Assembly: GCF_012910805.1 (NCBI RefSeq)
Contig: NZ_WTVK01000009.1
Location: 1 to 64,000, forward strand
Source of the DNA: Aromatoleum evansii
GTDB lineage: Bacteria; Pseudomonadota; Gammaproteobacteria; Burkholderiales; Rhodocyclaceae
DNA: 64,000 nt
Direction of reading: 5' to 3'
Part shown: positions 1 through 7,847 of the stretch, in pieces
Position numbering within the stretch: position 1 is the stretch's first letter
Layout of the letters: every line of letters starts with the position of its first letter
Position numbers and translations under genes: made by a program
Notes under the pieces: model-generated
What the model saw: only the letters and a program-made list of their open reading frames with translations
What the model was told of the DNA's origin: nothing
Databases searched by the model: none

Positions 1-48
1 GGGCCGGCGGGGGGCTGCTGAAGAGGTCCAGGGATTCGGAGTCTGTGG

Positions 49-489
49 TCATCGAGCGTTCAAATAGGTAGCGGCGGGTTCCATCAGGTTCGGTTCCACC
101 CAGTTTTCCAGGTGGAGGCCGTCGACCCGCGCGAATTCACGAGAGTTGTTGGTGACCAGGATGCAGCCGAGCGTCAACGCGTGGGCGGCAATCTGGGTGT
201 CGAGGGCGCCGATCGGGGCGCCGCGGCGTTCGAGTTCGGTGCGCAGTTCCGCGTAGTGCCAGATCGCGTGGTCGTCGAAGGGAGCGATCTCGAGTGGCAG
301 CAGGAAGGTTTCCAGCGCGCTGCGGTTGCGGGCCGAGCCGCTTTTCGCGACGCCATAGGCGAGTTCGGCGGCGGTGATCGCCGACACGCCGATGTCGCCG
401 ATCGCATGTGCTTCGAAGCGGGCACGCACGTGGGCCGGGCGGTGGTTGATGAGGTAGATGCAGATGTTGGTGTCGAGCATGTACCTCAC
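49..489 (-). CDS. vapC: VapC-family PIN-domain toxin
   Basis: PIN-domain ribonuclease toxin of a type II toxin-antitoxin pair, 146 aa. The N-terminus [10 protein letters not shown] holds the first acidic residue of the PIN active site. Further conserved acidic positions are seen in the AELAYG region, in [11 protein letters not shown] and in the late [11 protein letters not shown] motif. Family members cleave tRNA or rRNA. The start used is a GTG whose bases overlap the antitoxin stop (GTGA), as expected for translational coupling. An ATG three codons inside (position 480) is an equally usable start. No other defence or mobile gene is adjacent, so this looks like a solitary chromosomal module. 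Confidence 0.9.
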   Translation of the reverse strand: MRYMLDTNICIYLINHRPAHVRARFEAHAIGDIGVSAITAAELAYGVAKSGSARNRSALETFLLPLEIAPFDDHAIWHYAELRTELERRGAPIGALDTQIAAHALTLGCILVTNNSREFARVDGLHLENWVEPNLMEPAATYLNAR

Positions 490-716
490 GGCAGCAACGC
501 CTCCCGGGCGGGCTGCTCGGGCTGGTTGCGTTCGATCGCGAAGCCCGGCTCGAACGCATCGAGCGCCGCGAAAAGCGTGCCCCAGCCGCGGCGCGGAAGC
601 AGGACGACCGCGTCGCCGACGCGCTTGATGAACACCTCGTCGCCTTCGAAGCGGAATTCCTTGGGTAGCCGCACGGCCTGGCTGCGGCCATTGATGAACA
701 ATTTGGCGGTTTCCAT
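486..716 (-). CDS. vapB: VapB-family antitoxin (SpoVT/AbrB fold)
   Basis: Antitoxin partner of the downstream PIN toxin, 76 aa. The N-terminal half ([20 protein letters not shown]) is a typical swapped-hairpin SpoVT/AbrB DNA-binding domain. The acidic and aromatic C-terminal half would wrap the toxin. The start is the ATG directly before the AbrB motif; frames extending further upstream add only non-conserved residues. The stop overlaps the vapC start. Members of the family bind their own promoter, and an inverted repeat lies just upstream (725-744). Confidence 0.9.
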   Translation of the reverse strand: METAKLFINGRSQAVRLPKEFRFEGDEVFIKRVGDAVVLLPRRGWGTLFAALDAFEPGFAIERNQPEQPAREALLP

Positions 717-724
717 GTGGGCCT

Positions 725-744
725 CGATAGTGGCGTATCTATCG
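725..744 (-). promoter_or_regulatory. Inverted repeat in vapBC promoter, candidate operator
   Basis: CGATAG and CTATCG are separated by 8 bp, ending 8 bp upstream of the vapB ATG. On the minus strand a TATACT box (747-752) lies just upstream, so the repeat would sit over the transcription start. VapB proteins usually repress their own operon through such repeats. The assignment here is by position only. Confidence 0.45.
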
Positions 745-923
745 TTAGTATATATCAGCGCCCGTGGCGCCGGCCGATGCGAGGCAAATTGCACCGGCGA
801 ACCGATCGGCCTAAAGTCCTTGTCGCCGCCAGTCGGCGAAAGCGCGCATTCTGGCAGCGTTCCGGGCCGAAATTCAAGAATGTCGAGCCTTGTCGGCCCT
901 TCCTCATCACACCGATCTCATCC

Positions 924-1823
924 ATGAACCTGCGTTTCGTCGAAGCCTTCCTGTGGGTGGCGCGCCTGAAGAGCATCACGCGCGCCGCGGACAAGCTGTG
1001 CCTGACGCAGTCCGCGGTGTCGAGCCGCATCGCCAGCCTGGAGGAGGAGCTGGGCGTGGCGCTGATCGACCGGCGCGAGCGGCACTTCCGCCTTACCAAC
1101 TCCGGCAACCGCTTCCTCATCTACGCCGAACGCCTGCTCGCGATCCAGCGCGAGCTGAAGGACGAGATCGGCATCGCCGAGCCGCAGGCGATGACGATGC
1201 GCATCGGCTGCATCGAGTCGGTGCTGCATACCTGGCTCATCCCGCTCGTCGAGCACCTGCGCCGCACGCAGCCGCACATCGAATTCGAACTGGCGGTGGA
1301 AATGACGCCCGTGATCACCGAGCAGTTGCGCCGCGGCGGCCTGGATCTCGCGTTCGCCGCCTTGCCGGCGGCGGGCGAGGGCATTCGCGTCACCGAACTG
1401 CCGTCGCTGGAGATGGTGTTCGTCGGACGTCGCAGGGAAGCGGAACGCGTCGGAAAATGGACCTTGCCGGAGATCCTCGAACACGACGTGCTGACCTTCC
1501 AGCGCGGCTCGCAGCCGCATGTCGCGCTGATCGAAGTGATCCGTCGCGCGGGCCTGGAGAGCGGGCGCATCCACACGATCTCGTCGATCTCGGCGCTGGC
1601 GCGGATGGTCGAGGGCGGTTTCGGCTTCGCGACCTTGCCGCGTGCCACGGTGCCCGGATTCGCCCGTGGGGCCGATCTCGCCGTGCTCGATTCCGAACCG
1701 CGTCTCGCGCCGCTGCCGATCCATGCGTCGTATTGGGCCTACCCGGGCGCGCCGCAGATGGAGGCTGCCGTACAGGAGGCGATCGCCTTCGTGCGCGGCT
1801 TCCCGATCGACGGCACGACTTGA
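924..1823 (+). CDS. LysR-type transcriptional regulator
   Basis: LysR-family regulator, 299 aa. The winged helix-turn-helix covers about residues 1-60 (FVEAFLWVARLKSITRAADKL, then LTQSAVSSRIASLEEELG), and a periplasmic-binding-protein-like effector domain fills the rest. The start is the ATG at the usual N-terminus (MNLRFVEAF); the frame is open upstream but that part is not family-like. It is codirectional with the oxoprolinase/DUF1445/MFS cluster and 138 bp upstream of it, which makes it the probable local regulator. Its effector is unknown; 5-oxoproline or a related organic acid would be a reasonable guess. Confidence 0.88.
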   Translation: MNLRFVEAFLWVARLKSITRAADKLCLTQSAVSSRIASLEEELGVALIDRRERHFRLTNSGNRFLIYAERLLAIQRELKDEIGIAEPQAMTMRIGCIESVLHTWLIPLVEHLRRTQPHIEFELAVEMTPVITEQLRRGGLDLAFAALPAAGEGIRVTELPSLEMVFVGRRREAERVGKWTLPEILEHDVLTFQRGSQPHVALIEVIRRAGLESGRIHTISSISALARMVEGGFGFATLPRATVPGFARGADLAVLDSEPRLAPLPIHASYWAYPGAPQMEAAVQEAIAFVRGFPIDGTT

Positions 1824-1928
1824 TCGCGCTTGTCGCGCAGGCGGATCAGCTGCGGCCGGCATCGAAAAAATCGATGAGCTCACAAAGAAATTTTGCGTTT
1901 GTCTAGCTTTCTGCCCTTGCCGATACTT

Positions 1929-1945
1929 TGATCACGACGCGATCA
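1929..1945. promoter_or_regulatory. Interrupted palindrome upstream of the DUF1445 gene, candidate LysR site
   Basis: TGATC, 7 bp, GATCA: a perfect 5-bp dyad in the gap between the LysR gene and the metabolic cluster. Its symmetry resembles LysR binding boxes, but the classic T-N11-A frame is not exact. It lies about 30 bp before the predicted GTG start, so it would overlap the promoter. Confidence 0.3.
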
Positions 1946-1976
1946 CAGCGTCGGGCAAAGGATGAGGAGGCAGTCG

Positions 1977-2795
1977 GTGGAAAGGAATCTTGACAGGGCA
2001 GTTGCGTCCGCTGAGGAACTGACGACCGGGGTCGCCGCACGCCGCGCGATCCGGGCGGGGCTGTGGACGTCCCACACCAGCGGCATCGCACCGGGGCACG
2101 TGCAGGGCAACGTCGTGATCCTGCGTTCCCGCGACGCCGACGAATTCCTGCGCTTCTGCCAGCGCAATCCCAAGCCCTGCCCGCTGCTGGCGGTGTCCGA
2201 GCCGGGCGAGCCGCTGCTGCCGACGCTGGGTGAGGACGTCGACATCCGCTTCGACGTGCCGCGCTATCGCGTGTGGCGCAAGGGCGAGCTGGTCGCCGAG
2301 CCGACCGCGATCGACGAGCTGTGGGAATCGGACTTCGTCACCTTCGTCATCGGCTGCTCGTTCTCTTTCGAGCAGGGGCTGCTCGAAGCGGGCATCCCGC
2401 TGCGCCATATCGCCCAGGGACGCAACGTCGCGATGTACCGCACCAACATCCCCACCAACCCGGCCGGCAAGTTCCACGGCCCGATGGTCGTGTCGATGCG
2501 CCCGATGACCGCGGCCAACGCGATTCGCGCGATCCAGGTCACGTCGCGCCTGCCCAACGTGCATGGCGCACCGGTGCATTTCGGCGACCCGGCCGAGATC
2601 GGCATCGCCGACCTCGCCAAACCCGATTTCGGCGATGCGGTCGAGATCCTGCCCGGCGAAGTCCCCGTCTTCTGGGCCTGTGGCGTGACGCCGCAATCGG
2701 CGGTGATGGAAGCCCGCCCCGAGCTGTGCATCACGCACGCGCCGGGCTTCATGCTCGTCACCGACCTCCTGAATCACCAACTCGCCTTTTCCTGA
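1977..2795 (+). CDS. DUF1445 family protein (YcsI / D-glutamate cyclase-like, putative hydro-lyase)
   Basis: Member of the DUF1445/UPF0317 family, 272 aa from the GTG start. Family-typical stretches are [11 protein letters not shown] near the N-terminus, [13 protein letters not shown] in the middle, and the late FWACGVTPQ and [11 protein letters not shown] motifs. Mammalian and bacterial relatives hydrolyse D-glutamate/5-oxo-D-proline-type substrates or are annotated as hydro-lyases. GTG is preferred because a strong GAGGAGG lies 6 bp before it; an ATG at 1962 lies upstream of and partly within that ribosome-binding site. Its place before pxpBCA matches the Bacillus ycsFGI-kip arrangement and suggests a role in oxoproline or D-glutamate handling. 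Confidence 0.85.
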   Translation: MERNLDRAVASAEELTTGVAARRAIRAGLWTSHTSGIAPGHVQGNVVILRSRDADEFLRFCQRNPKPCPLLAVSEPGEPLLPTLGEDVDIRFDVPRYRVWRKGELVAEPTAIDELWESDFVTFVIGCSFSFEQGLLEAGIPLRHIAQGRNVAMYRTNIPTNPAGKFHGPMVVSMRPMTAANAIRAIQVTSRLPNVHGAPVHFGDPAEIGIADLAKPDFGDAVEILPGEVPVFWACGVTPQSAVMEARPELCITHAPGFMLVTDLLNHQLAFS

Positions 2796-2869
2796 ACAGA
2801 GCCTTTCTTCGCTGCACTCCGGCACAGACCGGGGACGGCGTGTGTCGAACCACCTAAAGGAGATCCACC

Positions 2870-4102
2870 GTGTGGATTAACGAGACCACCAAGAACGAAC
2901 GCAAGACGCTGACCGCCGCGTTTGCCGGCTATGGCGTCGATGCGTTCGACTACATGATCTACACCTTCCTGATCCCGACGCTGATGGCGGCGTGGGCGAT
3001 GAGCAAGGTCGAGGCGGGCTATATCGCCACCGGTGCGCTGATCACCTCCGCCATCGGTGGCTGGGCCGCCGGCATCCTCGCCGACAAGTACGGCCGCGTG
3101 CGCGTGCTGCAATGGACCGTCATCTGGTTCACGCTGTTCACCTTCCTGTCCGGCTTCACGAATTCCTTCGAGCAGCTTTTCTTCACCCGCGCGATGCAGG
3201 GCTTCGGCTTCGGCGGCGAATGGTCCGTCGGCGCGGTGCTGATCGCCGAGATGATCCAGCCGAAGAACCGCGGCAAGGCGGTCGGCCTGGTACAGAGCAG
3301 CTGGGCCGTGGGCTGGGGCCTGTCGGCGATCGCGTTCTGGGCAGTGTATGCGCTGATGCCCGCGGAGTATGCGTGGCGTGTGCTGTTCTGGATCGGCATC
3401 CTGCCGGCCGGGCTGATCTTCTACATCCGCCGCAACATCCACGATCCCGAAGTCTTCCACGTTGCCCGCGCCAAGGTGAAGGCCGAGGGCGGCGGCAACT
3501 TCCTCGAGATCTTCTCGCCGCGCCTGCTGCCGACGACGATCTTTGCCAGCCTGCTGTCGACCGGCATGATGGGCGCCTACTACGCGGTCACGACCTGGCT
3601 GCCGACCTTCCTCAAGATGGAGCGCGGGCTGTCGGTGCTGGGCACCAGCGGCTACCTGCTGGTGCTGATCCTCGGCTCCTTCGTCGGCTACCTGACGAGC
3701 GCCTGGCTGTCGGACCACCTCGGGCGGCGCCGCTGCTTCATGCTCTTCGCCACCTGCGCCGGCGCCCTGGTCTACAGCTACACGCTGCTGCCGATCAACG
3801 ACACGATGATGCTCTTCCTCGGCTTCCCGCTCGGCTTCTTCCTGTCCGGCATCTTCTCGGGCATGGGCGCCTTCCTCGCGGAACTCTTCCCGAACGAGCT
3901 GCGCGGTTCGGGCCAGGGCTTCTGCTACAACTTCGGGCGCGCGGTCGGCGCGACATTCCCGGCACTGGTCGGCTATCTGAGCACCAGCATGCCGCTCGGC
4001 GAAGTGATCGGCATCCTCGCCGTAGGCGGCTACCTGCTGGTGATCGTCGCCTGCCTGCCGCTGCCCGAGACGCGCGGCCGGGATCTGGTCCTGCAGAACT
4101 GA
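2870..4102 (+). CDS. MFS transporter, probable carboxylate:proton symporter
   Basis: Major facilitator of 410 aa with about twelve membrane segments. The loop 2-3 motif GGWAAGILADKYGRVR is the MFS signature, and the sequence style (FAGYGVDAFDYMIYTFLIP) resembles sialate, shikimate and aromatic acid symporters. It starts at GTG behind AAAGGAG. In Bacillus the equivalent position between ycsF and ycsI is held by an NRAMP-like gene, so the carrier type differs here. Sitting between DUF1445 and pxpB, it probably imports the substrate of the cluster; that is inference. Confidence 0.88.
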   Translation: MWINETTKNERKTLTAAFAGYGVDAFDYMIYTFLIPTLMAAWAMSKVEAGYIATGALITSAIGGWAAGILADKYGRVRVLQWTVIWFTLFTFLSGFTNSFEQLFFTRAMQGFGFGGEWSVGAVLIAEMIQPKNRGKAVGLVQSSWAVGWGLSAIAFWAVYALMPAEYAWRVLFWIGILPAGLIFYIRRNIHDPEVFHVARAKVKAEGGGNFLEIFSPRLLPTTIFASLLSTGMMGAYYAVTTWLPTFLKMERGLSVLGTSGYLLVLILGSFVGYLTSAWLSDHLGRRRCFMLFATCAGALVYSYTLLPINDTMMLFLGFPLGFFLSGIFSGMGAFLAELFPNELRGSGQGFCYNFGRAVGATFPALVGYLSTSMPLGEVIGILAVGGYLLVIVACLPLPETRGRDLVLQN

Positions 4103-4211
4103 GCGGGTCGGCGCTCTGCAAGGCTTCCCGCGCCGTGTCGTACGGCAGGGTGCGGGAACTGCCGAACGCAATTCACTGGGCGCGAGCCCTCCCCAGCGGA
4201 ATAATCCCGCC

Positions 4212-4979
4212 ATGACTACTGAGCTTGCACATCCGCCCGCGCGTCTGTTGAGCGTCGGCGACGCTGCCTGGACGGTCGAGTTCGGCAACGCCATCGACCC
4301 CGCGATCCACGGCCGCGTGCTCGGCTTCTCCAGCCTGCTCGACACCCTGTCGAACGACGGCCGCCTCGACGGCGTCGTCGAATGGGTGCCGACCTTCCGG
4401 TCGGTGACGGTCCACTTCGACCCGCTGCGCACCGACGCGATGGCGTTGCACGACCTGCTCGCCGACCTCGCCGGCAAGAGCGGCAGCCTGTCGGCGGCCG
4501 GCTGCCGCTGGCGCATCCCGGTCTGCTTCGATGCCGATTGCGCGCCGGATCTCGACGAGGTTGCTGCCGCCAAGGGCATGCCGCGCGAGGAGGTCGTGCG
4601 CCTGATGACGGAGACCGTCTTCACCGTCTACATGCTGGGCTTCCTGCCCGGTTTTCCCTACCTCGGCGGCCTGCCCGAGGCGCTCGACATGCCGCGGCTC
4701 GCGACGCCGCGCAAGGTCGTGCCGTCGCGCTCGATCGCGATTGCCGGCCGCATGTGCGCCGCCTATCCGTGGGAAAGCCCGGGCGGCTGGCACCTGCTGG
4801 GCCGTACGCCGCTGCGCCTCTTCGACGCGGCCAACGCGCGCCGTCCGGCCTTGCTGGCGCCCGGTGACCAGGTGGTGTGGCAGGCGATCGACCACCAGAC
4901 CTTCGATGCGCTCGAGCTGGAATGTGCCGCCGGCCGCTTCGACCTGTCGAGCCTGCTGACCGAAGGAGAGACGGCATGA
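4212..4979 (+). CDS. pxpB: 5-oxoprolinase subunit B (PxpB/KipI family)
   Basis: PxpB/KipI-family subunit, 255 aa, of the three-part ATP-dependent 5-oxoprolinase PxpABC, which opens 5-oxoproline to glutamate. The family motif FTVYMLGFLPGFPYLGGLP and the following RKVVPSRSIAIAG and ESPGGWHLLGRTP blocks are clear. Its stop overlaps the start of pxpC (ATGA), so the subunits are translationally coupled. Confidence 0.95.
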   Translation: MTTELAHPPARLLSVGDAAWTVEFGNAIDPAIHGRVLGFSSLLDTLSNDGRLDGVVEWVPTFRSVTVHFDPLRTDAMALHDLLADLAGKSGSLSAAGCRWRIPVCFDADCAPDLDEVAAAKGMPREEVVRLMTETVFTVYMLGFLPGFPYLGGLPEALDMPRLATPRKVVPSRSIAIAGRMCAAYPWESPGGWHLLGRTPLRLFDAANARRPALLAPGDQVVWQAIDHQTFDALELECAAGRFDLSSLLTEGETA

Positions 4980-6055
4980 GTGCGGTCCTTGAAATCATCG
5001 ACGCCGGCCTTGCCGTCAGCGTGCAGGACCGCGGCCGCACCGGCTACCGCAACATCGGCGTGCCGGTGTCCGGGGCTCTCGATCCGGTGCTGATGGCGGC
5101 GGCGAACGCCCTCGTCGGCAATCCGTCGGACGTTGCCGTGCTCGAAGTGGGCCTCTCCGGACCGTCGCTGAAGGCGCTGTCCGGCACGGTGCGCGTCGGA
5201 CTCTCCGGCGAGATGGGCGCGCAGCTCGTCAATACGCGCGGCCAGGTGCTGAAGGTGGCGCCGTGGCAGACGGCGACGCTGTTTCCCGGCGACGTCATCC
5301 GCATCGGTGGCGTATCGCACGGCGTGGGCTACGTTGCGCTCTCGGGCGGCGTGCAGGTGTCCGGGCAGCTCGGCAGCCGTTCGACCTACCTGCGCGCCGC
5401 GATCGGCGGGGTGCAGGGCAGGGCGCCGAAGGTCGGCGACCGCCTGCAGTGCGACGCGGTGCGCGGCGACCCCTGGCTCGAATACCGCGCCCGTGCGCCC
5501 TGGCACCACGACACCGGGCCGATCCGCGTGATCCTCGGGCCGCAGGAGGACCACTTCACGCCCGAGGCGCTGGCGAACTTCCTGTCGCGACCCTACGCCG
5601 TGACGCGCGACATGGACCGCATGGGCCTGCGCCTCGATGGTGAAAAGCTCGCCCACAACGACAAGGGCGCCGAGATTGTCTCCGACGGCGTCGCCCCGGG
5701 CACGATCCAGGTGCCCGCCAACGGCCAACCCATCGTGCTGATGGCCGATTGCCAGACCTCGGGCGGCTATCCGAAGATCGCGACGGTGATCCGCGCCGAC
5801 CTGCCGCGGCTCGCCCATGTGCGGCCGGGCGACGAGTTGCGCTTCGTCGCGGTGAGCCATGCCGAGGCCGCAGCGGCCTTGCGCGAACAGGTCCGGCGGC
5901 TTGCCGAGTGGATCGGCATGATCCAGAGTTTCCGCCCGCCCGGCGTCATCGACGAGGCCGCGCTGTACGGCGCGAACCTCATCTGTGGCGCCGTGCGTGG
6001 CGACGAATGGAACCTGCACGGCGTCAATCTGCAATTTGGAGCACAGCATGTCTGA
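4976..6055 (+). CDS. pxpC: 5-oxoprolinase subunit C (PxpC/KipA family)
   Basis: Biotin-dependent-carboxylase-like domain protein of 359 aa. It begins VLEIIDAGLAVSVQDRGRTG and continues with the family GVPVSGALDP and LGPQEDHFTPEAL motifs and a late GYPKIATVIRADL block. It works with PxpA and PxpB in cytoplasmic 5-oxoproline hydrolysis. The ATG overlaps the pxpB stop, and its own stop overlaps pxpA by 8 bp. Confidence 0.95.
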   Translation: MSAVLEIIDAGLAVSVQDRGRTGYRNIGVPVSGALDPVLMAAANALVGNPSDVAVLEVGLSGPSLKALSGTVRVGLSGEMGAQLVNTRGQVLKVAPWQTATLFPGDVIRIGGVSHGVGYVALSGGVQVSGQLGSRSTYLRAAIGGVQGRAPKVGDRLQCDAVRGDPWLEYRARAPWHHDTGPIRVILGPQEDHFTPEALANFLSRPYAVTRDMDRMGLRLDGEKLAHNDKGAEIVSDGVAPGTIQVPANGQPIVLMADCQTSGGYPKIATVIRADLPRLAHVRPGDELRFVAVSHAEAAAALREQVRRLAEWIGMIQSFRPPGVIDEAALYGANLICGAVRGDEWNLHGVNLQFGAQHV

Positions 6056-6818
6056 GCGCATCAACCTCAACGCCGACCTCGGCGAAAGTTTCGGCGCCTG
6101 GAGCATGGGCGAGGACGCGGCGATGCTGGAGGTCGTCAAGTCGGCCAACGTCGCCTGCGGCTTCCACGCGGGCGATCCGCTCGTGATGCGCCAGACCGTC
6201 GCGACCGCGAAACGCTGCGGCGTGAGCCTGGGCGCCCATCCGGGCTTCCCCGACCTGCAGGGCTTCGGCCGCCGGCGCATGGACGTGCCCGCCGCGGAAC
6301 TCGAAGCGATGCTGATCTACCAGATCGGCGCGCTCGCCGGCATGGCGCGCGCCGAAGGCATGGCGGTGACCCACGTGAAGCCGCACGGTGCCCTGAACAA
6401 CATGGCCTGTGCGGACGCGAAGCTGGCGGCGACGGTGGCGCGTGCGGTGCGGGCGTTCGATCCGAACCTGATCCTGCTCGCGCCGGCGCTTTCGCAGCTC
6501 GTCATTGCGGGGCGCGAGGCGGGGCTGCGGGTCGTCGAGGAGATCTTCGCCGACCGGGCGTATCTGGACGATGGCAATCTCGTCCCGCGCTCGCAGCCGG
6601 GCGCGATGGTGCATGGTGCGGATGCCTGCCTGCGCCACGTGCTCGCCATGCTCGAAGCCGGCGCGCTGATCTCGATCAACGGCAAGCGCCTGCCGGTCAA
6701 GGCGCAGAGCATCTGCGTGCATGGCGACGACGCCGAGGCCGTCGCGACCGCGCGGGCGCTGCGCGATGGCTTGCAGCGCGCGGGTTACCAGCTGGTGTCG
6801 ATTCCCGAGCTCGCCTGA
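6048..6818 (+). CDS. pxpA: 5-oxoprolinase subunit A (PxpA/YcsF, LamB/YcsF family)
   Basis: LamB/YcsF family catalytic-type subunit of 5-oxoprolinase, 256 aa. It opens with the family signature INLNADLGESFGAW and continues with ANVACGFHAGDP, GVSLGAHPGFPD and the late IFADRAYLDDGNLVPRS block. It overlaps the end of pxpC and closes the cluster. The downstream gap to a convergent gene holds a REP-like hairpin. The gene order B-C-A is common in proteobacteria. Confidence 0.95.
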   Translation: MSERINLNADLGESFGAWSMGEDAAMLEVVKSANVACGFHAGDPLVMRQTVATAKRCGVSLGAHPGFPDLQGFGRRRMDVPAAELEAMLIYQIGALAGMARAEGMAVTHVKPHGALNNMACADAKLAATVARAVRAFDPNLILLAPALSQLVIAGREAGLRVVEEIFADRAYLDDGNLVPRSQPGAMVHGADACLRHVLAMLEAGALISINGKRLPVKAQSICVHGDDAEAVATARALRDGLQRAGYQLVSIPELA

Positions 6819-6843
6819 TCACGCGGCGCAGGGTTCTTCACAC

Positions 6844-6904
6844 CCGTTCGGGCTGAGCCTGTCGAAGCCCTGCCAATGCCCTTCGACAGGCTCAGGGCGA
6901 ACGG
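6844..6904. repeat. REP-like inverted repeat, CCGTTCGGGCTGAG family, copy 1
   Basis: Two 24-nt arms (6844-6867 and 6881-6904) match in 22 of 24 positions with a 13-nt loop. The core CTTCGACAGGCTCAGG is a dispersed repeat known from many proteobacterial genomes. It lies between the convergent pxpA and HAD phosphatase genes, where it may end or stabilise both transcripts. A second copy is at 59026-59086. Confidence 0.85.
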
Positions 6905-6922
6905 ATGTATCCGATCGACGCC

Positions 6923-7717
6923 TTAACCGCCGAGCGCGAGCAGACGCGTGACCGCGTCGGCGAAGTCGTTGGCGACGAGGCTGGGCCGGATCGCCGGATC
7001 CGCCTCGTCGCCCGCGCGGAACTTGCCGGTGCGCACCAGGATCGCCGGGATGCCCGCAGCGAGCGCCGCACCGATGTCGTCGTGCAGGTCGTCGCCGATC
7101 ACGACGGCGTCCGCAGCCGACACGCCCAGTTCGGCCAGGGCCGTGTCGAAGAAGGCCGCCGACGGCTTGCCGACGACCTCCGCCTGCACGCCGCTGCTGA
7201 ATTCGAGCCCTGTGACGAAGGCACCCATGTCGAGCGACAGGCCGTCCTCTTCCATGAAATAGCGGTTCCTCGCCATCGCGATGAAGCTGCCGCCCGCCAT
7301 CAGCAGGCGGAACGCGACGTTGAGCCGCGTGTAGTCGAGCTGCGGGCCCATGTCGCCCATCACGACGGCATCCGGATGTTCGGCGCTTGGCCCCATCTCC
7401 GCCGCAAGATCGGGATGGACCAGATACATGGGCTTCAGGCCGCGCGCGCGCACCAGCTGCTGCGCCGCGTGCGGCGCGGTCTGGAGCTCGTCCTCGTCGA
7501 TCGCGAAGCCCATGCGCTGCAGTTTCGCGACGAGGCTGCGTCGCGGCGTGCGTGTCGTATTGGTCAGGAAGCGCAGCGGCAGCCCCGCGTCGCGCAGGCG
7601 GGCCAGCGCGTCGATCGCACCGCCGATCGCGCACTCACCCACGTGCAGCACACCCGCCAGGTCGATCAGCGCGGCCTTCGGTCGGTGGACAAGCGATGGG
7701 ACGGTACTGGGGCGCAT
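6923..7717 (-). CDS. HAD-superfamily IIA hydrolase, LHPP-like
   Basis: Haloacid dehalogenase family IIA phosphatase, 264 aa from the chosen ATG. Motif I is ALIDLAGVLHVG (the Asp-x-Ala form seen in LHPP-like proteins), motif II is RFLTNTTRTPR, and the late VVIGDDLHDDIGAAL carries the metal-binding acids. Relatives act on phospholysine/phosphohistidine or pyrophosphate; the true substrate is unknown. An ATG 11 codons further upstream is possible, but a GAGGAG lies directly before the chosen start. Confidence 0.85.
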   Translation of the reverse strand: MRPSTVPSLVHRPKAALIDLAGVLHVGECAIGGAIDALARLRDAGLPLRFLTNTTRTPRRSLVAKLQRMGFAIDEDELQTAPHAAQQLVRARGLKPMYLVHPDLAAEMGPSAEHPDAVVMGDMGPQLDYTRLNVAFRLLMAGGSFIAMARNRYFMEEDGLSLDMGAFVTGLEFSSGVQAEVVGKPSAAFFDTALAELGVSAADAVVIGDDLHDDIGAALAAGIPAILVRTGKFRAGDEADPAIRPSLVANDFADAVTRLLALGG

Positions 7718-7847
7718 CGGCGACTCCTCGCGGCTCGAGGGTTCGAACATTTCCAGGCTTCGCGGTTCAAAGGGGCCGGCTGCGGCGCGATGCCGAAATC
7801 GCGCCGTCGACGGACGACGCCCGAACTGCGATCCGCTCAGCCGCGAC

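Noticed and set aside
49-716. A defence island at the window start
   Set aside because: Only a single vapBC pair is present, with no other defence, integrase or transposase gene beside it.
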